Positions 45,922 to 57,498 of a stretch of DNA of 64,000 nt are shown here, piece by piece (within the stretch, counting starts at the first letter, position 1; each line of letters starts with the position of its first letter). The translations under genes were made by a program, and so were the position numbers. The notes under the pieces are model-generated. The model saw nothing but the letters and a program-made list of their open reading frames with translations. It searched no databases and had not been told where the DNA came from. The DNA is taken from the NCBI GenBank assembly GCA_004835665.1, contig RBKR01000003.1, forward strand, positions 1,860,001 through 1,924,000. Reading direction: 5' to 3'. This stretch comes from Phoma sp. XZ068 (Eukaryota; Ascomycota; Dothideomycetes; Pleosporales; Didymellaceae).

Positions 45922-47209
45922 ATGGCCGCCTCGATACCCCGCTCACGGTGCCTCTTCGCCGTGCCTGCACGACAGGCTGTTCCTCGATCTCGGACTGCAT
46001 CGCGATGCGCCCGAACTTTTGCCACGACCTCAGACAACCCTCCAGCAGCACCGACATCCTCGAAGCCGCAGAGAGCGAGGACCTCATTCAGCGATACTCT
46101 CAATGCCGGTCCCTCGTTTGGCGATTTCGTCAGCCCTAATGCGCCACTGTCACCCGCCGAGGCCTATGAGATCAAGACTGCCACCGTTGGCCCCGAAGGC
46201 CGCAAGAAGACCATCACGCGACTGCCCGAGTGGCTCAAGACACCAATTCCTGTCAACCAGAACTACAAGAAGATTAAGAAGGATCTTCGAGGCCTGAACC
46301 TCCACACCGTCTGCGAGGAGGCCAAATGCCCCAACATTTCAGACTGTTGGGGAGGAAGCAACAAGAGCGCGGCGACAGCGACCATTATGCTCATGGGTGA
46401 TACCTGCACACGTGGTTGTCGTTTCTGCTCGGTCAAGACCGCAAAAGCACCCCCGCCGCTGGACCCCCACGAGCCTGAGAACACAGCTGAGGCGCTGCGA
46501 CGATGGGGTCTGGGTTACGTTGTCTTGACATCGGTTGATCGTGACGATCTCGCAGATGGAGGAGCGCGACACTTTGCCGAGACCATCATGAAGATCAAAC
46601 AAAAGGCACCAACAATGCTTGTCGAGGCATTGACAGGAGACTATGCTGGCGACATGGAGATGGTCAAGAAGGTGGCTTTGAGCGGGCTTGACGTCTACGC
46701 ACACAACGTCGAAACCACCGAGGCTCTTACACCTTTCGTTCGTGACAGGAGAGCCAAGTTCAGGCAGTCACTGGATGTTTTGCGCACTGCAAAGGAAGCG
46801 CAGCCCACTCTCATCACCAAGACAAGTATCATGCTAGGCTTGGGAGAAACCGAGGAGGATCTCTGGGACGCACTGAGAGGTGATTTCATTCGAGGCTCCG
46901 CCTTAACACTGCTAACCTTTCTCAGAACTCCGCAAGAACAACGTCGATGTTGTAACTTTCGGCCAATACATGCGACCCACGAAGCGACACATGGCTGTCC
47001 ACGAATACGTCACCCCTGACAAGTTTGAGTTGTGGCGCCAGCGAGCCCTCGACTTGGGCTTTTTGTACTGCGCATCTGGCCCGCTTGTACGATCCAGCTA
47101 CAAGGCAGGAGAAGCCTTCATCGAGAACGTGCTGAAAAAGCGAAGACTAGGAGGAGCGAGCAACAGCGAGGTCGCCGAAACCCAGGCGACAGAGAGCAAG
47201 ACTCTATAG
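45922..47209 (+). CDS. lipoyl synthase, mitochondrial
   Basis: Two exons: 45922-46879 and 46926-47209 (intron 46 nt with branch GCTAAC), giving 413 residues. The N-terminal 40 residues form an Arg/Ser/Ala presequence. The auxiliary cluster motif CEEAKCPNISDC (C-x4-C-x5-C) is followed by the radical-SAM motif CTRGCRFC. Further blocks are DRDDLADGGARHFAE, EALTGDYAGD, HNVETTEALTPFVRD, KTSIMLGLGE, TFGQYMRPT and the C-terminal RSSYKAGE whose serine ligates the auxiliary cluster. The enzyme inserts two sulfur atoms into protein-bound octanoyl groups to make lipoyl cofactor for pyruvate and 2-oxoglutarate dehydrogenases and glycine cleavage. The extra 20-residue tail after KRR is not conserved. Confidence 0.96.
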
Positions 47210-49173
47210 ATGGGAAGGGGCGGTCTGTATCATATTTTGCAAGCTTAAGCGCATTCAACGAGCTATAGCTCCGTACACTTCAACGTGTGCTTAATAGAAC
47301 CGGACAACCATCCGATCACAGTCCCGATGCCTCACGCTGCTCTTGCAATTTTTTTTATACGAAGTCAACCACGCTAACAATAGGATGTTTTGGGAAAGAG
47401 CGATTGCAATGACGAAAAGAAAGACCCACAAACGCTGTGTCCAGCTTCCTTGCATAATCCAACCTCGACTCTTCCCAGCCAGTTTGCTCTCTTCCGCTCA
47501 CCACGGTTGGGACCACCCATTACGACCACTTGCCAGAGGTGAAGCTAAAGAGTTGTTGTCCTATAGGGATGTATGATCGGCCAATACCAGGAAAGCCTCA
47601 CGACCCTTCTCGTTCCCAAAGCCTGGAGGCATCCGAACCACCCACCTGTGTTTCGCCCTGCTCAGGACCGCGATCGAATGCCCCGCACTTTGTACTCACC
47701 CACATCAGTACTTTAACCCTACGATACTCGATACGAAGCCCAAGCGTATCACGAGGGGGTACATCTCATTTGCTGCTGTCGGCTTCGTCCAAGGATGGAT
47801 GTTGCTCGACTCGTAGTGCGCGGCTGACCACATTCCTTTTTCCCTCAAACATACATGATCTTGCTTTGATCCCGTTGTAGTGCAATGATACAGTCCTTCG
47901 CTAGCTATCATACCCCCGCCTATGGACAAGTTCTACCTCTATGGATCTCGGATCGGTTTTATACCCCTCTCAGGGTTCAGCAAAAGGAGGTTTCCCAGTC
48001 CTGAGTCCTACAAGTGTGCCGATGCACAGGAATGTCCCACGGACCAGCAAAATAAAAGACGGTGTGCATGAGATTGTAATCCACGGCCACATGTTTCCTG
48101 CAGACTGCTCAAATCGCATCGTCATATTTGAAAGTAGTGTCGAGGCTTTCACAACTGCTGGACAGGGCTAACGCACAGTATTTGGGCTTGCAGCTGTGAG
48201 CATCTGCTCATGACTATCAGGTCTGGTAGAACTCCACGAAAGCTTCACAGTATATCCGTTCATATGCGATACCTTGCGGCTTGGAGTTGCACCCACTATA
48301 TCCACAGTAGCACTCACGTTTGTACCGCACTTCAATCGCGGTTGTTCCGCGGTGTCACCGTGGAAGGGCTTGAGTGCGTATCACAGTCCAGGTCCAACGA
48401 TATGGTGCACTTCGGATCTATGGCTGCAAGGATCGCTGGTCCCTTACCTCAACCTCACACGCTGTTATCGAAGCGATGGTCGGCGTCGCAAACACAGCTG
48501 TAGCGTAAGGGAGAGGATATAAGGTAACAAGCAATGGTTAACAAGAGGGTGAAGCCAGTCACCTTTAGATCCACCGAATTTTTTGCACCCTCTTCCAGTC
48601 TTTGGAGCTTCATCATACAGGAGCGGGGTTCTACCAGGTTCGCCTACCAAGTAAGATGCCTCTGCCTTCCGTTCGGATCGCACCCGTTTATGCCCATGTA
48701 AACTAAATACCTCCGGCATTCAGAACTGTAACATCACTAAAGCCTCCATGCCTCGTTATCAGTCAAAATGGCGGAGGGCGATTTAAAAGACCCTCCCATG
48801 ACTGCAGAACTTTGAGGCATCCTATTTCCCCTTTACCTTTCACATTGTCACTGCCTGTAGAAATAACAAACTACCACAATGTGAATGTCTTTTTCGAGTC
48901 ACATACTTGTTCTGAGTACCTTCATATATATTCGTTCAGTTTATCCTAGTAGCCTACAACAGGCCTGTGTTTTTGGGACAAGGTCTTCTATTTCATACGG
49001 TTCTGCGATAACTACAAGAATCCTGAAGGCCTTCAGAACGTCAATTGCAGAGAGGACTGCTTTTCTTGCCACGTCCTTCATAACACTGCTACTTCCTCGA
49101 CGGCGTTCCTGCGCCTCCAGCGACGCCACGCAGCACGGTCCAGGTGCACAGCCACCGCGTAACCTGTTTAAAG
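47210..49173. other. gene-free intergenic, 2 kb
   Basis: No gene can be supported. Frames are under 120 codons, scattered over all registers and without motifs. It holds the 3' flank of LIP5 and the promoter side of the chitinase. Confidence 0.5.
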
Positions 49174-50736
49174 ATGCATGTCTTCACTGCCCTGCTTTCC
49201 TACATCACCTTATCTCAAGCAATTGCAATACCTCAGTCAAAAGATACCAACGCAATGTCGACGGCTTCGGGATTCAAGAACGTTGCGTACTTTGTCAATT
49301 GGGTAGGTTTGTTCAGTCAACTTGGACAACGTCATACCAAGCTAACCTATATAGGGTATCTATGGACGCAACTACCATCCCCAGGACCTACCAGCCGGGG
49401 AGTTAACTCACGTACTCTATGCTTTCGCAAACGTCCGGCCAGACTCTGGCGAAGTCTACTTAACAGACACTTGGTCAGATACTGATAAACATTACGAGCG
49501 CGATTCGTGGAATGATGTTGGTACCAATGTCTATGGCTGTGCGAAACAGCTTTTCCTCCAGAAGAAGAAACATCGCCAAATGAAGGTGTTGCTCTCGATA
49601 GGTGGATGGACATACTCTTCCAACTTTGCACAACCTGCGTCAACACCCCAAGGTCGAGCGAGATTTGCCAACAGCGCAGTCGACATCATGATCAATCTAG
49701 GTTTCGATGGTACGCTTGCTACTCTTCATATACTAGATTAGATCATTTACTCACTTGATGTAGGTATTGACATCGACTGGGAATACCCCCAGAACGATGC
49801 CCAAGCGAACGATCTTGTGCTGCTCCTAGCTGAGACCCGTAGAGCGCTTGATGCCTACGCCGCTGAGCACACCCCTGGCGCCCACTACTTAGTAACTGTT
49901 GCCTCACCTGCCGGACCCCAGAACTACAACCGCATGTGCCTTGCCGAAATGGACAAGCACCTCGACTTCTGGAACCTGATGGCCTACGACTATGCCGGGT
50001 CCTGGGACTCCAAGGCCGGGCATCAGGCGAATTGGAATCCCGATCCATCAAACTCTTCATGCACGCCGTTTAGCACTGCTAACGCGTTGCGCGATTACAT
50101 CGCAGCCGGCGTGCCCGCAAACAAGATTGTCGTGGGTATGCCGCTGTATGGACGTAGTTTCGCCAACACCGCTGGCCCAGGGTCAGCGTTCCAGGGCCTG
50201 GGGCAGGGAACATGGGAAACGGGCGTGTACGATTACAAAGCGCTTCCCGTTGAGGGAGCGAGCGTGCAGAACGATCTCAATGTCGGCGCGAGCTGGAGCT
50301 ATGACCAAGCGAGTCGGATGATGGTGAGCTATGATACGCCAGCGATGGTGGAGATGAAGGCCGATCTGATCAAGGATATGGGTCTGGGTGGCGCGATGTA
50401 CTGGGAGAGCAGTGGGGATCGAAAGGGAGACGGGAGTTTGATTTCTACAGCAAGTGATTCCATATGCAGTGAAAATGACTGTTGGCTGACAATACACAGT
50501 TCGTTAAGAGCATCGGTGGTGTTGGCGCTCTAGACCAGAGTCAAAATGTTCTGGATTTCCAGCGAGCAAGTATGATAATCTACGCGCGGGATTTCCGAAC
50601 GAATGACTGTTTGGAGGTTTCGGGCCATGTGGCAGTATACTCGGCATGGCTGCGTCCCAGGCCTTTGTTGCGAATGCAACCGCCGTTACGCACGTTGGAT
50701 TACCAGGTGTGTAAGACAAGTCCTCTAGGTCCATAA
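49174..50736 (+). CDS. secreted GH18 chitinase, frameshifted near the C terminus
   Basis: Four exons: 49174-49302, 49355-49709, 49764-50449, 50500-50736 (468 residues as the frame stands). The N terminus MHVFTALLSYITLSQAIA is a signal peptide. The GH18 barrel shows FKNVAYFVNWGIYGRNYHP, VLLSIGGWTYS, the catalytic GIDIDWEYP (DxxDxDxE with Glu as proton donor), MAYDYAGSWD, VGMPLYGRSF and GAMYWESSGD. The last intron is GC-AG (50450-50499, donor GCAAGT, branch GCTGAC). After GALDQSQNVLDF the frame should run into PASKYDNLRAGFPNE and a stop at 50604-50606, but this lies in another register: one base seems missing in the TTTCC at 50556-50560. As written, the protein instead gains 59 unrelated residues. 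The catalytic part is unaffected. A subgroup-V-like extracellular endochitinase is likely. Confidence 0.9.
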
Positions 50737-50858
50737 TTTGCTATGATGGCGAATCATCAGCCTTGTTCACAATGACAAAGTACTATTGGCAATATTAATA
50801 CCATATTACTATCATTTCAGAGAACAAATAATGCTCCGTATCTGGAATGCTGTGACAA

Positions 50859-52546
50859 TCAAGGCCCTTTAGGTTTCACTTCTTCCTTCAAGACGCTACT
50901 CTCTTCCAGCTGCCTGGTGATCTCCTTCTCTTTAGACTTCCACAATACCCAAGTTCCGCCTATAACAATGGCAGTAAGAGCTACCGTGACGACAAAGTAC
51001 AGCCAAAGCCATCTCGAATACACACGTCCACCGATCCCATCGCCGAAATTGAAGAACGTTGTACTGAAGAAAGTCTGGATACTATAAGCTCATGTTGACG
51101 TGAAGCAAGCGAAGGTCCTCACAGCCGTAAAAGTCCCCGGTAAAAACGCAATAGTCACCGCAGTTATCACGCGCATAACCGCACTATCTCGGGACGTAGC
51201 AATAGCAACCTGCTGCGAAGTTTCAGCAAGCTTAGTGCTGGTAATGCCAATACTGATACTACTCGCTGAATCGCGCTGCGCAATACCGCTGTAGACCTTC
51301 ACGAATGAGTTAGCACATAGTAACGGGGGTTCAGAAACTAACGCTTTGAGAGAGTGCTTGTAAGCGACTCGATAGATACTCCCTCCGATCTGAAAGGCCT
51401 TGGGTCCAGGAGCGCAGATACGCATGTGCGCTTAATAGCGAGCGCTGCACATCTAGTACTTCGTCCTGAGACACACCGTTCGCAAGTGCTTGGGCTTTAT
51501 ACCGTGCAGTCACGCCGTCCATGAATGCGAGGAGCCGCTCTGTTTGCTTGCAGGAGTGCATCAGGTATGCTAGGTTAGCATTGAGACCATTGATCGTGCG
51601 TGATAGCGCGGAGTAATCTAGCGTACGCAGGTCAACATCTAGTTCGCGATCGCCTCGGACGCCTAGCCGACATTCAACGCGGAATATTTCTTCTCGGATT
51701 TCGTCGAGGGATCTCGCGTGTCGGTCGAGGATGGTTGTGACGATTGCGCTTGGGAGAAGGAAGGGAGAGAGCTTGTCTGCTCCGAATTTGCTTATGTCGA
51801 GAGGTGAGGGGACGGGGCGTGTGCTTGTGGTCTCGTATGTGTGTAGGAATATATACATGCAGCGGGTTTTGAAGTTGTAGTTGAAGCATGCGCCGAAGCA
51901 AGCGGGCCAGGAGCCACCAGGGATTGAGTGCAGGATGAAGCCTAAGCGGGTCAGTACGTTGTCTGAACAGTGGGAGAGGAGAGCTACTTGCTGAGGTTTC
52001 CAATCTGTGTATCGTCCCGTGGATCCGTGGATAGCAAGTACGGTACGGTGTTAATGTACGTTGCAGTGCCGGTTGCGAGGACGTGGAGGAAGATTGTTGG
52101 CATACGTATGTACTTTGCAAGTCGCTTGAAGAGTTGACTGGGATACGGCACATGTGCTAAACGCCCGGAAGTTGTTTCGTCTCGTCGTATTGAATGCCTA
52201 TAGATCTGTTAGATTAATAGAGAATACGCTAGAGCCGTGAACGTACACAAGTTTGATCGCACTACAGCGAGAGGTCGGCGACGCCAAAGATCCCTGTGAG
52301 TCTTCCTACGTCTTATTTAGCGAGTTACATGCCTTGATCGACTGGCCAGGTGCTCACTACGAAGTCTTTCTCGATATAGGCCTCTAAAAGTTCTGCTGTG
52401 ACGGGCAAGGTGCGCCGCCTTCCATTGGCAAATACTTCAATCAGTGTAACGATGGGCGATCTGTCGGCCTTGAGGACTCCAAAATCTTGATACCTTCTAC
52501 AGACATCGTTGCAGACAGTCTCAAAGTCAAGTAGGAGATGCGCCAT
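50859..52546 (-). CDS. two-TM CorA-like membrane protein, N terminus uncertain
   Basis: Exons on the minus strand: 52546-52329, 52261-52247, 52197-51992, 51941-51343, 51296-51123, 51074-50859, giving at least 475 residues. The C terminus has a coiled region (RLQALSQS then AQRDSASSISI), SAVMRVITAVTIAFLPGTFTA (TM1), the short loop TFFSTTFFNFG, and TM2 (LYFVVTVALTAIVIGG) with a charged cytosolic tail. This is the architecture of the fungal CorA-like superfamily, but the GMN motif of true Mg transporters is absent. Intron 51942-51991 is GC-AG (donor GCAAGT). The 15-nt exon 52247-52261 is the least certain part. An unspliced reading there gives IFGVADLSL and then TAG, which may reflect a frameshift. 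In-frame coding sequence continues upstream of the ATG (NWLLPPAPQYWQPHL), so a further 5' exon near 52600-52740 is probable. Confidence 0.62.
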
Positions 52547-53407
52547 GCGTGCCGTTGCAAGGGCTTCTGTCTGTAAATGTGGCTGCCAATACTGAGGCGC
52601 TGGTGGAAGAAGCCAATTCGAACTACTGATCCGTCCAAACCAAGATCAAGGTTTGGATCAAAGGTTATGAGGGAAGTAGACCTGATAAAGTTGCGAGCAA
52701 TAGGTAAGTGTGAGGCTGGGATCGTGGACGGCACATAAACTTTGATTGGCTGCAGCAGAGGTACTTAGTCAAAGGGCGAGACGCGCCCCGTGGCCCTTCT
52801 GGGCACAAGTACAGAAATTGTTATCTATTTTCAGCGGGCTGGGGGATCTACCTCTTTGGTGCCGGGCTGGCAGGTACTCTGGCATCTCGTTTGATTGACA
52901 TTGACTGAAGATGGAACCTGCTGGTCTAGCCACCGGCCCTCGAACCGGGACAGTAGCAGGCCAACTAAACCAAGATTGCCAAATTCAGATATGACATGAT
53001 AGAGCATCCTGAGTCCCTCCACAAGTAGCGTGAACGACCCTCGAGATCGCAGCCAAACGCAATGGCCGGTGCAGTCATGGAGTACTTATCTTCGGAGAGC
53101 AGGCACAATCTTTACTATTTGGTATGCACGAAGGGACATACGGTCTTGAGACCATGCACCAATATAGCGTATCTAGACAGATTTTATACATAGAGTTGAA
53201 TCCTCGAGAAGAAGGTTCGCAACCTCTTAGTAGTGCTAGCCAAATTTGGAAGTTGTGGGGGTGCGACAGGAACCTCGGCTCATCTCACCCCAGATTCGCG
53301 ACCGCTTATCACCGAGCGGTTGCTATGTAATACATCAAGACAATTACCGGCTGCGAAGCTCCTACACCACAAATATCGTCTAGACATAAATTGTCGTCAC
53401 CAACACA
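52547..53407. promoter_or_regulatory. divergent intergenic region, CorA-like gene / enoyl-CoA hydratase
   Basis: 861 bp; the first 190 bp probably still belong to the 5' part of the CorA-like gene. The rest holds no recognised gene. Confidence 0.4.
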
Positions 53408-54304
53408 ATGTCGACAGTCAAGCCGAAGACCAGCCCTCCGCCTACATCCCACGTCCTGCTCTCGTATCCCGCCGATTATGTCCTCCTTGTCACCATAAAC
53501 CGCGAGAAGCAGATGAACAGCATCCCATTTGCCGGTCATCAGGAGATGGGCCAAGTGTTCGACTGGTTCGATAAGGAGGACAATCTGCGCTGTGCAATCA
53601 TTACTGGTTCTGGCAAGAGGAGCTTCTGTGCCGGACAGGACCTGATCGAACTGGGCAGGATCAGGAGTGGGAAGAGTGATGTGAATCCAGGCTTGATGAG
53701 GCATCCTGTCAGTGGCTTTGCCGGTCTGAGCAGGAGAGCAGGGAAGAAGCCAGTTATTGCTGCTGTCAATGGCTTTGCACTCGGCGGAGGCTTTGAGATT
53801 GTACTTGGCTGGTAAATTGCGATCTGATCATCTTGCAGCACACAAACACTAACGACAACCAGTGACATGGTTGTTGCTGCACCGAACGCGACGTTCGGTC
53901 TTCCGGAAGCTTTAAGAGGCATCTTCGCGGGTGCTGGCGGTCCAGCACGTCTGGTCCGAATTGTTGGCTTACCAGTAGCGTCTGAAATGGCACTGACTGG
54001 CATACCAATCACCGCTCAACGAGCGAAGGACCTAAACATTATCAATCGCATATCACCATCCCAGGATACCGTTGTCGAGGAAGCACTGAAGCTAGCAAGG
54101 GAGATAGCCGCCATCTCGCCGGACGCAGCGATTGTAACCAGAGCAGCTCTGAAGGACAGTCTTGAGCATGGAAGCGTTGAGCGAGCAACTCAGCTCACAA
54201 TTGAACGTTACAATGATGCGTTGCAGTCCGGTGAGAATGCGCTCGAGGGCTTGACGGCCTTTGCGCAGAAGAGGAAGCCGGACTGGAAGCCTTCAAAACT
54301 GTAA
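53408..54304 (+). CDS. enoyl-CoA hydratase/isomerase family protein
   Basis: Two exons: 53408-53811 and 53863-54304 (intron 51 nt), giving 281 residues. The crotonase fold is clear: VLLVTINREKQMNS, AIITGSGKRSFCAGQDL (oxyanion-hole Ala-Gly), KPVIAAVNGFALGGGFE (second oxyanion Gly), then CDMVVAAPNATFGLPEALRGIFAGAGG. The glutamate of PEALRGIFAGAG fits the hydratase-like catalytic position; the second hydratase Glu (usually in the GGG-E block) is present as GGGFE. No cleavable presequence or strong PTS1 is seen (ends PSKL; SKL-type at the very end could act as a peroxisomal targeting signal). It is likely to act on a CoA thioester in beta-oxidation or amino-acid breakdown. The exact substrate is unknown. 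Confidence 0.9.
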
Positions 54305-54778
54305 AGCTCCACGAGGGCAATTAGCGTAGCGGTTAATTATCGCACATGGGTGGAAATTTCCGCTCGAAGTTCCATATTTCTTCTTCAAGGTACTTTCCGA
54401 ACGTCCTCACACTCCAAATACAGTTAGAAAGTGATCGATCGCAGTAGCCTACTCGGCAACACTCGGTAATTCCCACTTCCCACGTTGCAGATTGGACCCG
54501 TGAGCACGCGCTCCAATCGTCGTGCCAGAGATGACTCGCGCGTGCCCAAAAAGGGGAATCGAGCTCACCGGAACGACATTACCGTAGTTGCCGGAGTTAA
54601 CCCCACAAATATCCCCCCGCATTGTGGCTGTTACTTGACACTACCCCGGACTGTGTCGGCAGGAGGTAGATATAGGGAAATACCCCCATAACTTGATTAC
54701 TCGACTTCAGCGATCTTTCAAGGCTTGACAGCGCAACTGCGATACGATTTTGTTTATTTACTTGACATCATCGCCGCC
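54305..54778. other. intergenic, promoter of the bZIP gene
   Basis: A 474-bp region with no recognised gene. Confidence 0.45.
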
Positions 54779-56455
54779 ATGGTGAACCGACGCTCCAATG
54801 ACACCGTTGAACTTGCAACTCCTGCTGCACCGGTTGTCAAACGTAAAAGACGTGCCTCATGCTTGGGAGAGCAAGAGCGAAGAGAACGCAAACGTGCTAT
54901 TGATCGAGAAGCCCAGCGGTCACTGAGAGAAAAGACGAAAACACACATCGCGGAGCTAGAACGAACAATACAGATTCTGAGAAACCAGGATAGAAACGGG
55001 GCAACAGCGAACTTGCTATCCGAAATCGATAGCTTACGAGCAGAAAATGAGCGGTTACGAGACGTAATTGACAGCGTCAAGAGCGTGCTCGGAAACGATA
55101 TTGCACCTCGAACGAACACATCAACAGAAGTGCCACCGACGCATGGAGGAGGGGCATTAGCTTCGCCAGCTTCCTCAAGCAATGGTATGCATCAACTTAC
55201 TCAGATTGCCTTCTATGATTTTACATCAAAGAGGCTTACAGACCGGTAGGGCACCGATCGCCTCAACCACCAACAGTATCCTTTGTCTGCGACAGCAAAC
55301 CACCACTTCCTACTCCGTCCGATGTGCCTAGTTCGTACGACTTCAGCGACCGCAGAGACAGCGCAAGGTTAGTCGATCTGGATGGTATGAACATCATACC
55401 CGATGCACATACTTCACCCACCCTCGATCTAAATCTCGATCTCGAACCTGTTGAGGAGCTACCCACAGAGGCCATCACAGAGGTTCGAAGATGCCAAGTA
55501 GATGTACAAGATTGGGAGAACAACGCAGCAACAGCCTCATGGGGACCTTTGATGCAAGAAGTATGCACCCCTTGGCACTCACCTACAATTGGCACCCATA
55601 GTTGAAACATTGCTAACGCGTCCAGTTCTTCGGTGATGGCTGGCGGTGTCCCTCACCGACGATTCTCCACATCGGCGCCCCAGGTTCTGCAAACTCCATA
55701 ACATCAATCACCGTGTGTCCGATTTGGAAGAAATCGAACGAGCTCTTCGAGAAGGTGTACACAGACTGCCAATCTACAGGTACACAGTCCCTCACCCTGC
55801 AAAAGAAGCAGATGCCGGCACCGGTAGAGGCTGGACTCCTGTACCTAGGTATCAAAGAAGGCTGGGCCAACATATCTAACGAATGGATGCAGAGCCCCGT
55901 GCTCGTGATCTTGCAGCAAGTCGACGAGTTTCTGTTCACCCATCTGCCTAAGATGGAGCGCCTAGCAGCTGCATACAAAAGCCTCAAGCTTCTCAAGGCA
56001 AGTCATTTTCACTCGCAGAACTTCACCCAGCAAAGCTAATATATGCACAGTATTACTTCAACGGCAACACTGGAGAACTAGCCAGAGTTCCCAAATGGTT
56101 GCGCCCCAGCATAACGCAAGCCTCGACAATGCACCCGGTCGCAATCGATTTCTTTGCGTGGCCAACCTTCCGCGACCGCTTGGTTTCGGAACACAGCTCC
56201 ATATTTCAGACCTCAGCTCTATCCCACGCCTACAGCCACTATTTGCGCTTCGACTGGCCTTTTGCCTTTGACGACGCATTTTTCCATGACGAGGGAACGG
56301 GAAAGTTCTATCCAACTCCGCTCTTTGAGAGATTCCATGGAGATCTGAGCAATTGGACTGTGAGTGAAGAGTTTTACAAGAGGTTCCCTGAAATGAGAAC
56401 GGACATTGAGGGGGATCGCAGAAAGTTTGGTGGGAGCTTGGGCGTAACAAATTGA
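54779..56455 (+). CDS. bZIP transcription factor with DUF3425 domain
   Basis: Four exons: 54779-55184, 55250-55560, 55626-55997, 56051-56455, giving 497 residues. The basic region RRERKRAIDREAQRSLREK (about 39-58) is followed by a leucine-zipper-like helix (HIAELERTIQILRNQ) and a second helix (IDSLRAENERLRDVID). The C-terminal third matches DUF3425, a domain restricted to fungal bZIP proteins: PKWLRPSITQASTMHPVAIDF, PTFRDRLV, YSHYLRFDWPFAFDDAFF and FERFHGDLSNWTVSEEF. The third intron (55998-56050) is GC-AG with donor GCAAGT after AAG. Members regulate stress responses or secondary metabolism, but no cluster of biosynthetic genes is visible nearby, so the target is unknown. Confidence 0.9.
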
Positions 56456-57105
56456 ATGCAGAGGATGGCCTGCGTGTACGACTGATATGTACGACTGATA
56501 TGTTAGCGATGCATGTTGGAGATCGAGCAATTGGAAACACGCCAGTGTTGAATACGTATGTCACCTAGACTGACAAACACATTTTAATTGGAGCAGTTCG
56601 GAACGCCTATGCATTCTTCCAGCATACTTAGATCCTTATGATTGCTTTGTCGACTTACTCAGAGTGTCAGAGCCCAGGCTGCACCCATGAATACGGGCGC
56701 CATCTCGTATGTAGCTAGCCTCGGCAGCACCCTGAGTCTAGTGCCCGCGGAGTGGAGGATTCGCGGGGACCTGTATTGCCACGATGGACCTCTCTATCTG
56801 CGATTGTGACTTGGTTGAACCAGCATTGGCCTGCATACTTTCGTACAAATGTCTCCGATGCACAGATCGTCGTGTGACAGTTCCATCGCCGGGGCTCCCG
56901 CGCACCAGACACAAGGCTGAGCGCGCGGCGCTCTGAACGGCTTCTCTGGGCGCAGGCTTACCAAGACCTACACCGCAGCCATGTATCCACTGATAATCAC
57001 TCTGAGACTCCTCTCCCTCCGTAAACACTGCGTCGATATGCTCCTGGACAGCCATGGCTGAGGTATACTGACGACCACAGGTGATACTATTCCGCAGCTA
57101 ATCCA
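56456..57105. other. intergenic, nothing certain
   Basis: A minus-strand frame from an ATG at 57055 to 56738 (105 codons) has no conserved motif and a skewed composition, so I leave it out. Otherwise only flanks of the neighbouring genes. Confidence 0.4.
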
Positions 57106-57498
57106 ATGCAGCACACGTCATCGTCGCCGGCTCTGCCCTCTCTAGCCTCCAAATCCACCTTCAAACCCATCGCGTACGGCAGCACGTCCTCGTCGTTCAG
57201 CAGCCCGCACGACTCTGCCATCGAGGTGTCGCCCACCGACCCTCCGTTTACCGCACCGCCGCTGCCGTACACGTACTCGCACCCCAACGGCCGCCGCATC
57301 ATACCGCCGAGTATCAGTGGGCATGGGCGTCTGATCATTGCACACCGAACGGTATCCTATTTTACGGGGATTCTGATCGTGATTGGCTCATTTGCCTGGG
57401 CTGTGTTCGTGGCGATGCATGTGTTTGAGTTGCTGGGAGCCAAGCATCCGAGCACCCGGCCTGATCACGGACGAGATTGCGTGGGCTGGTTTTGTTGA
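57106..57498 (+). CDS. small one-TM hypothetical protein
   Basis: A 130-residue frame from an ATG. The first 80 residues are Ser/Pro-rich and unstructured (SSSPALPSLASKS ... PPLPYTYSHPNGRR). A single strongly hydrophobic segment (about 87-112, YFTGILIVIGSFAWAVFVAMHV) follows a short basic patch, and the tail is short and charged. Codon third positions are G/C-rich, as in real genes here, which supports coding. There is no signal peptide, and the topology is probably N-in. No family is recognised. Similar short Ser-rich one-TM proteins are common in Pleosporales and mostly unnamed. It could also be an exon of a larger gene. Confidence 0.45.
   Translation: MQHTSSSPALPSLASKSTFKPIAYGSTSSSFSSPHDSAIEVSPTDPPFTAPPLPYTYSHPNGRRIIPPSISGHGRLIIAHRTVSYFTGILIVIGSFAWAVFVAMHVFELLGAKHPSTRPDHGRDCVGWFC

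Noticed and set aside
51123..51425. Separate short gene in the CorA-like locus
   Set aside because: The segment is an internal exon; it joins 51343 and 51074 through clean GT-AG introns.
56738..57055. 105-codon minus-strand frame starting at an ATG
   Set aside because: No conserved motif and no support from codon preference; may be chance in a GC-rich promoter.
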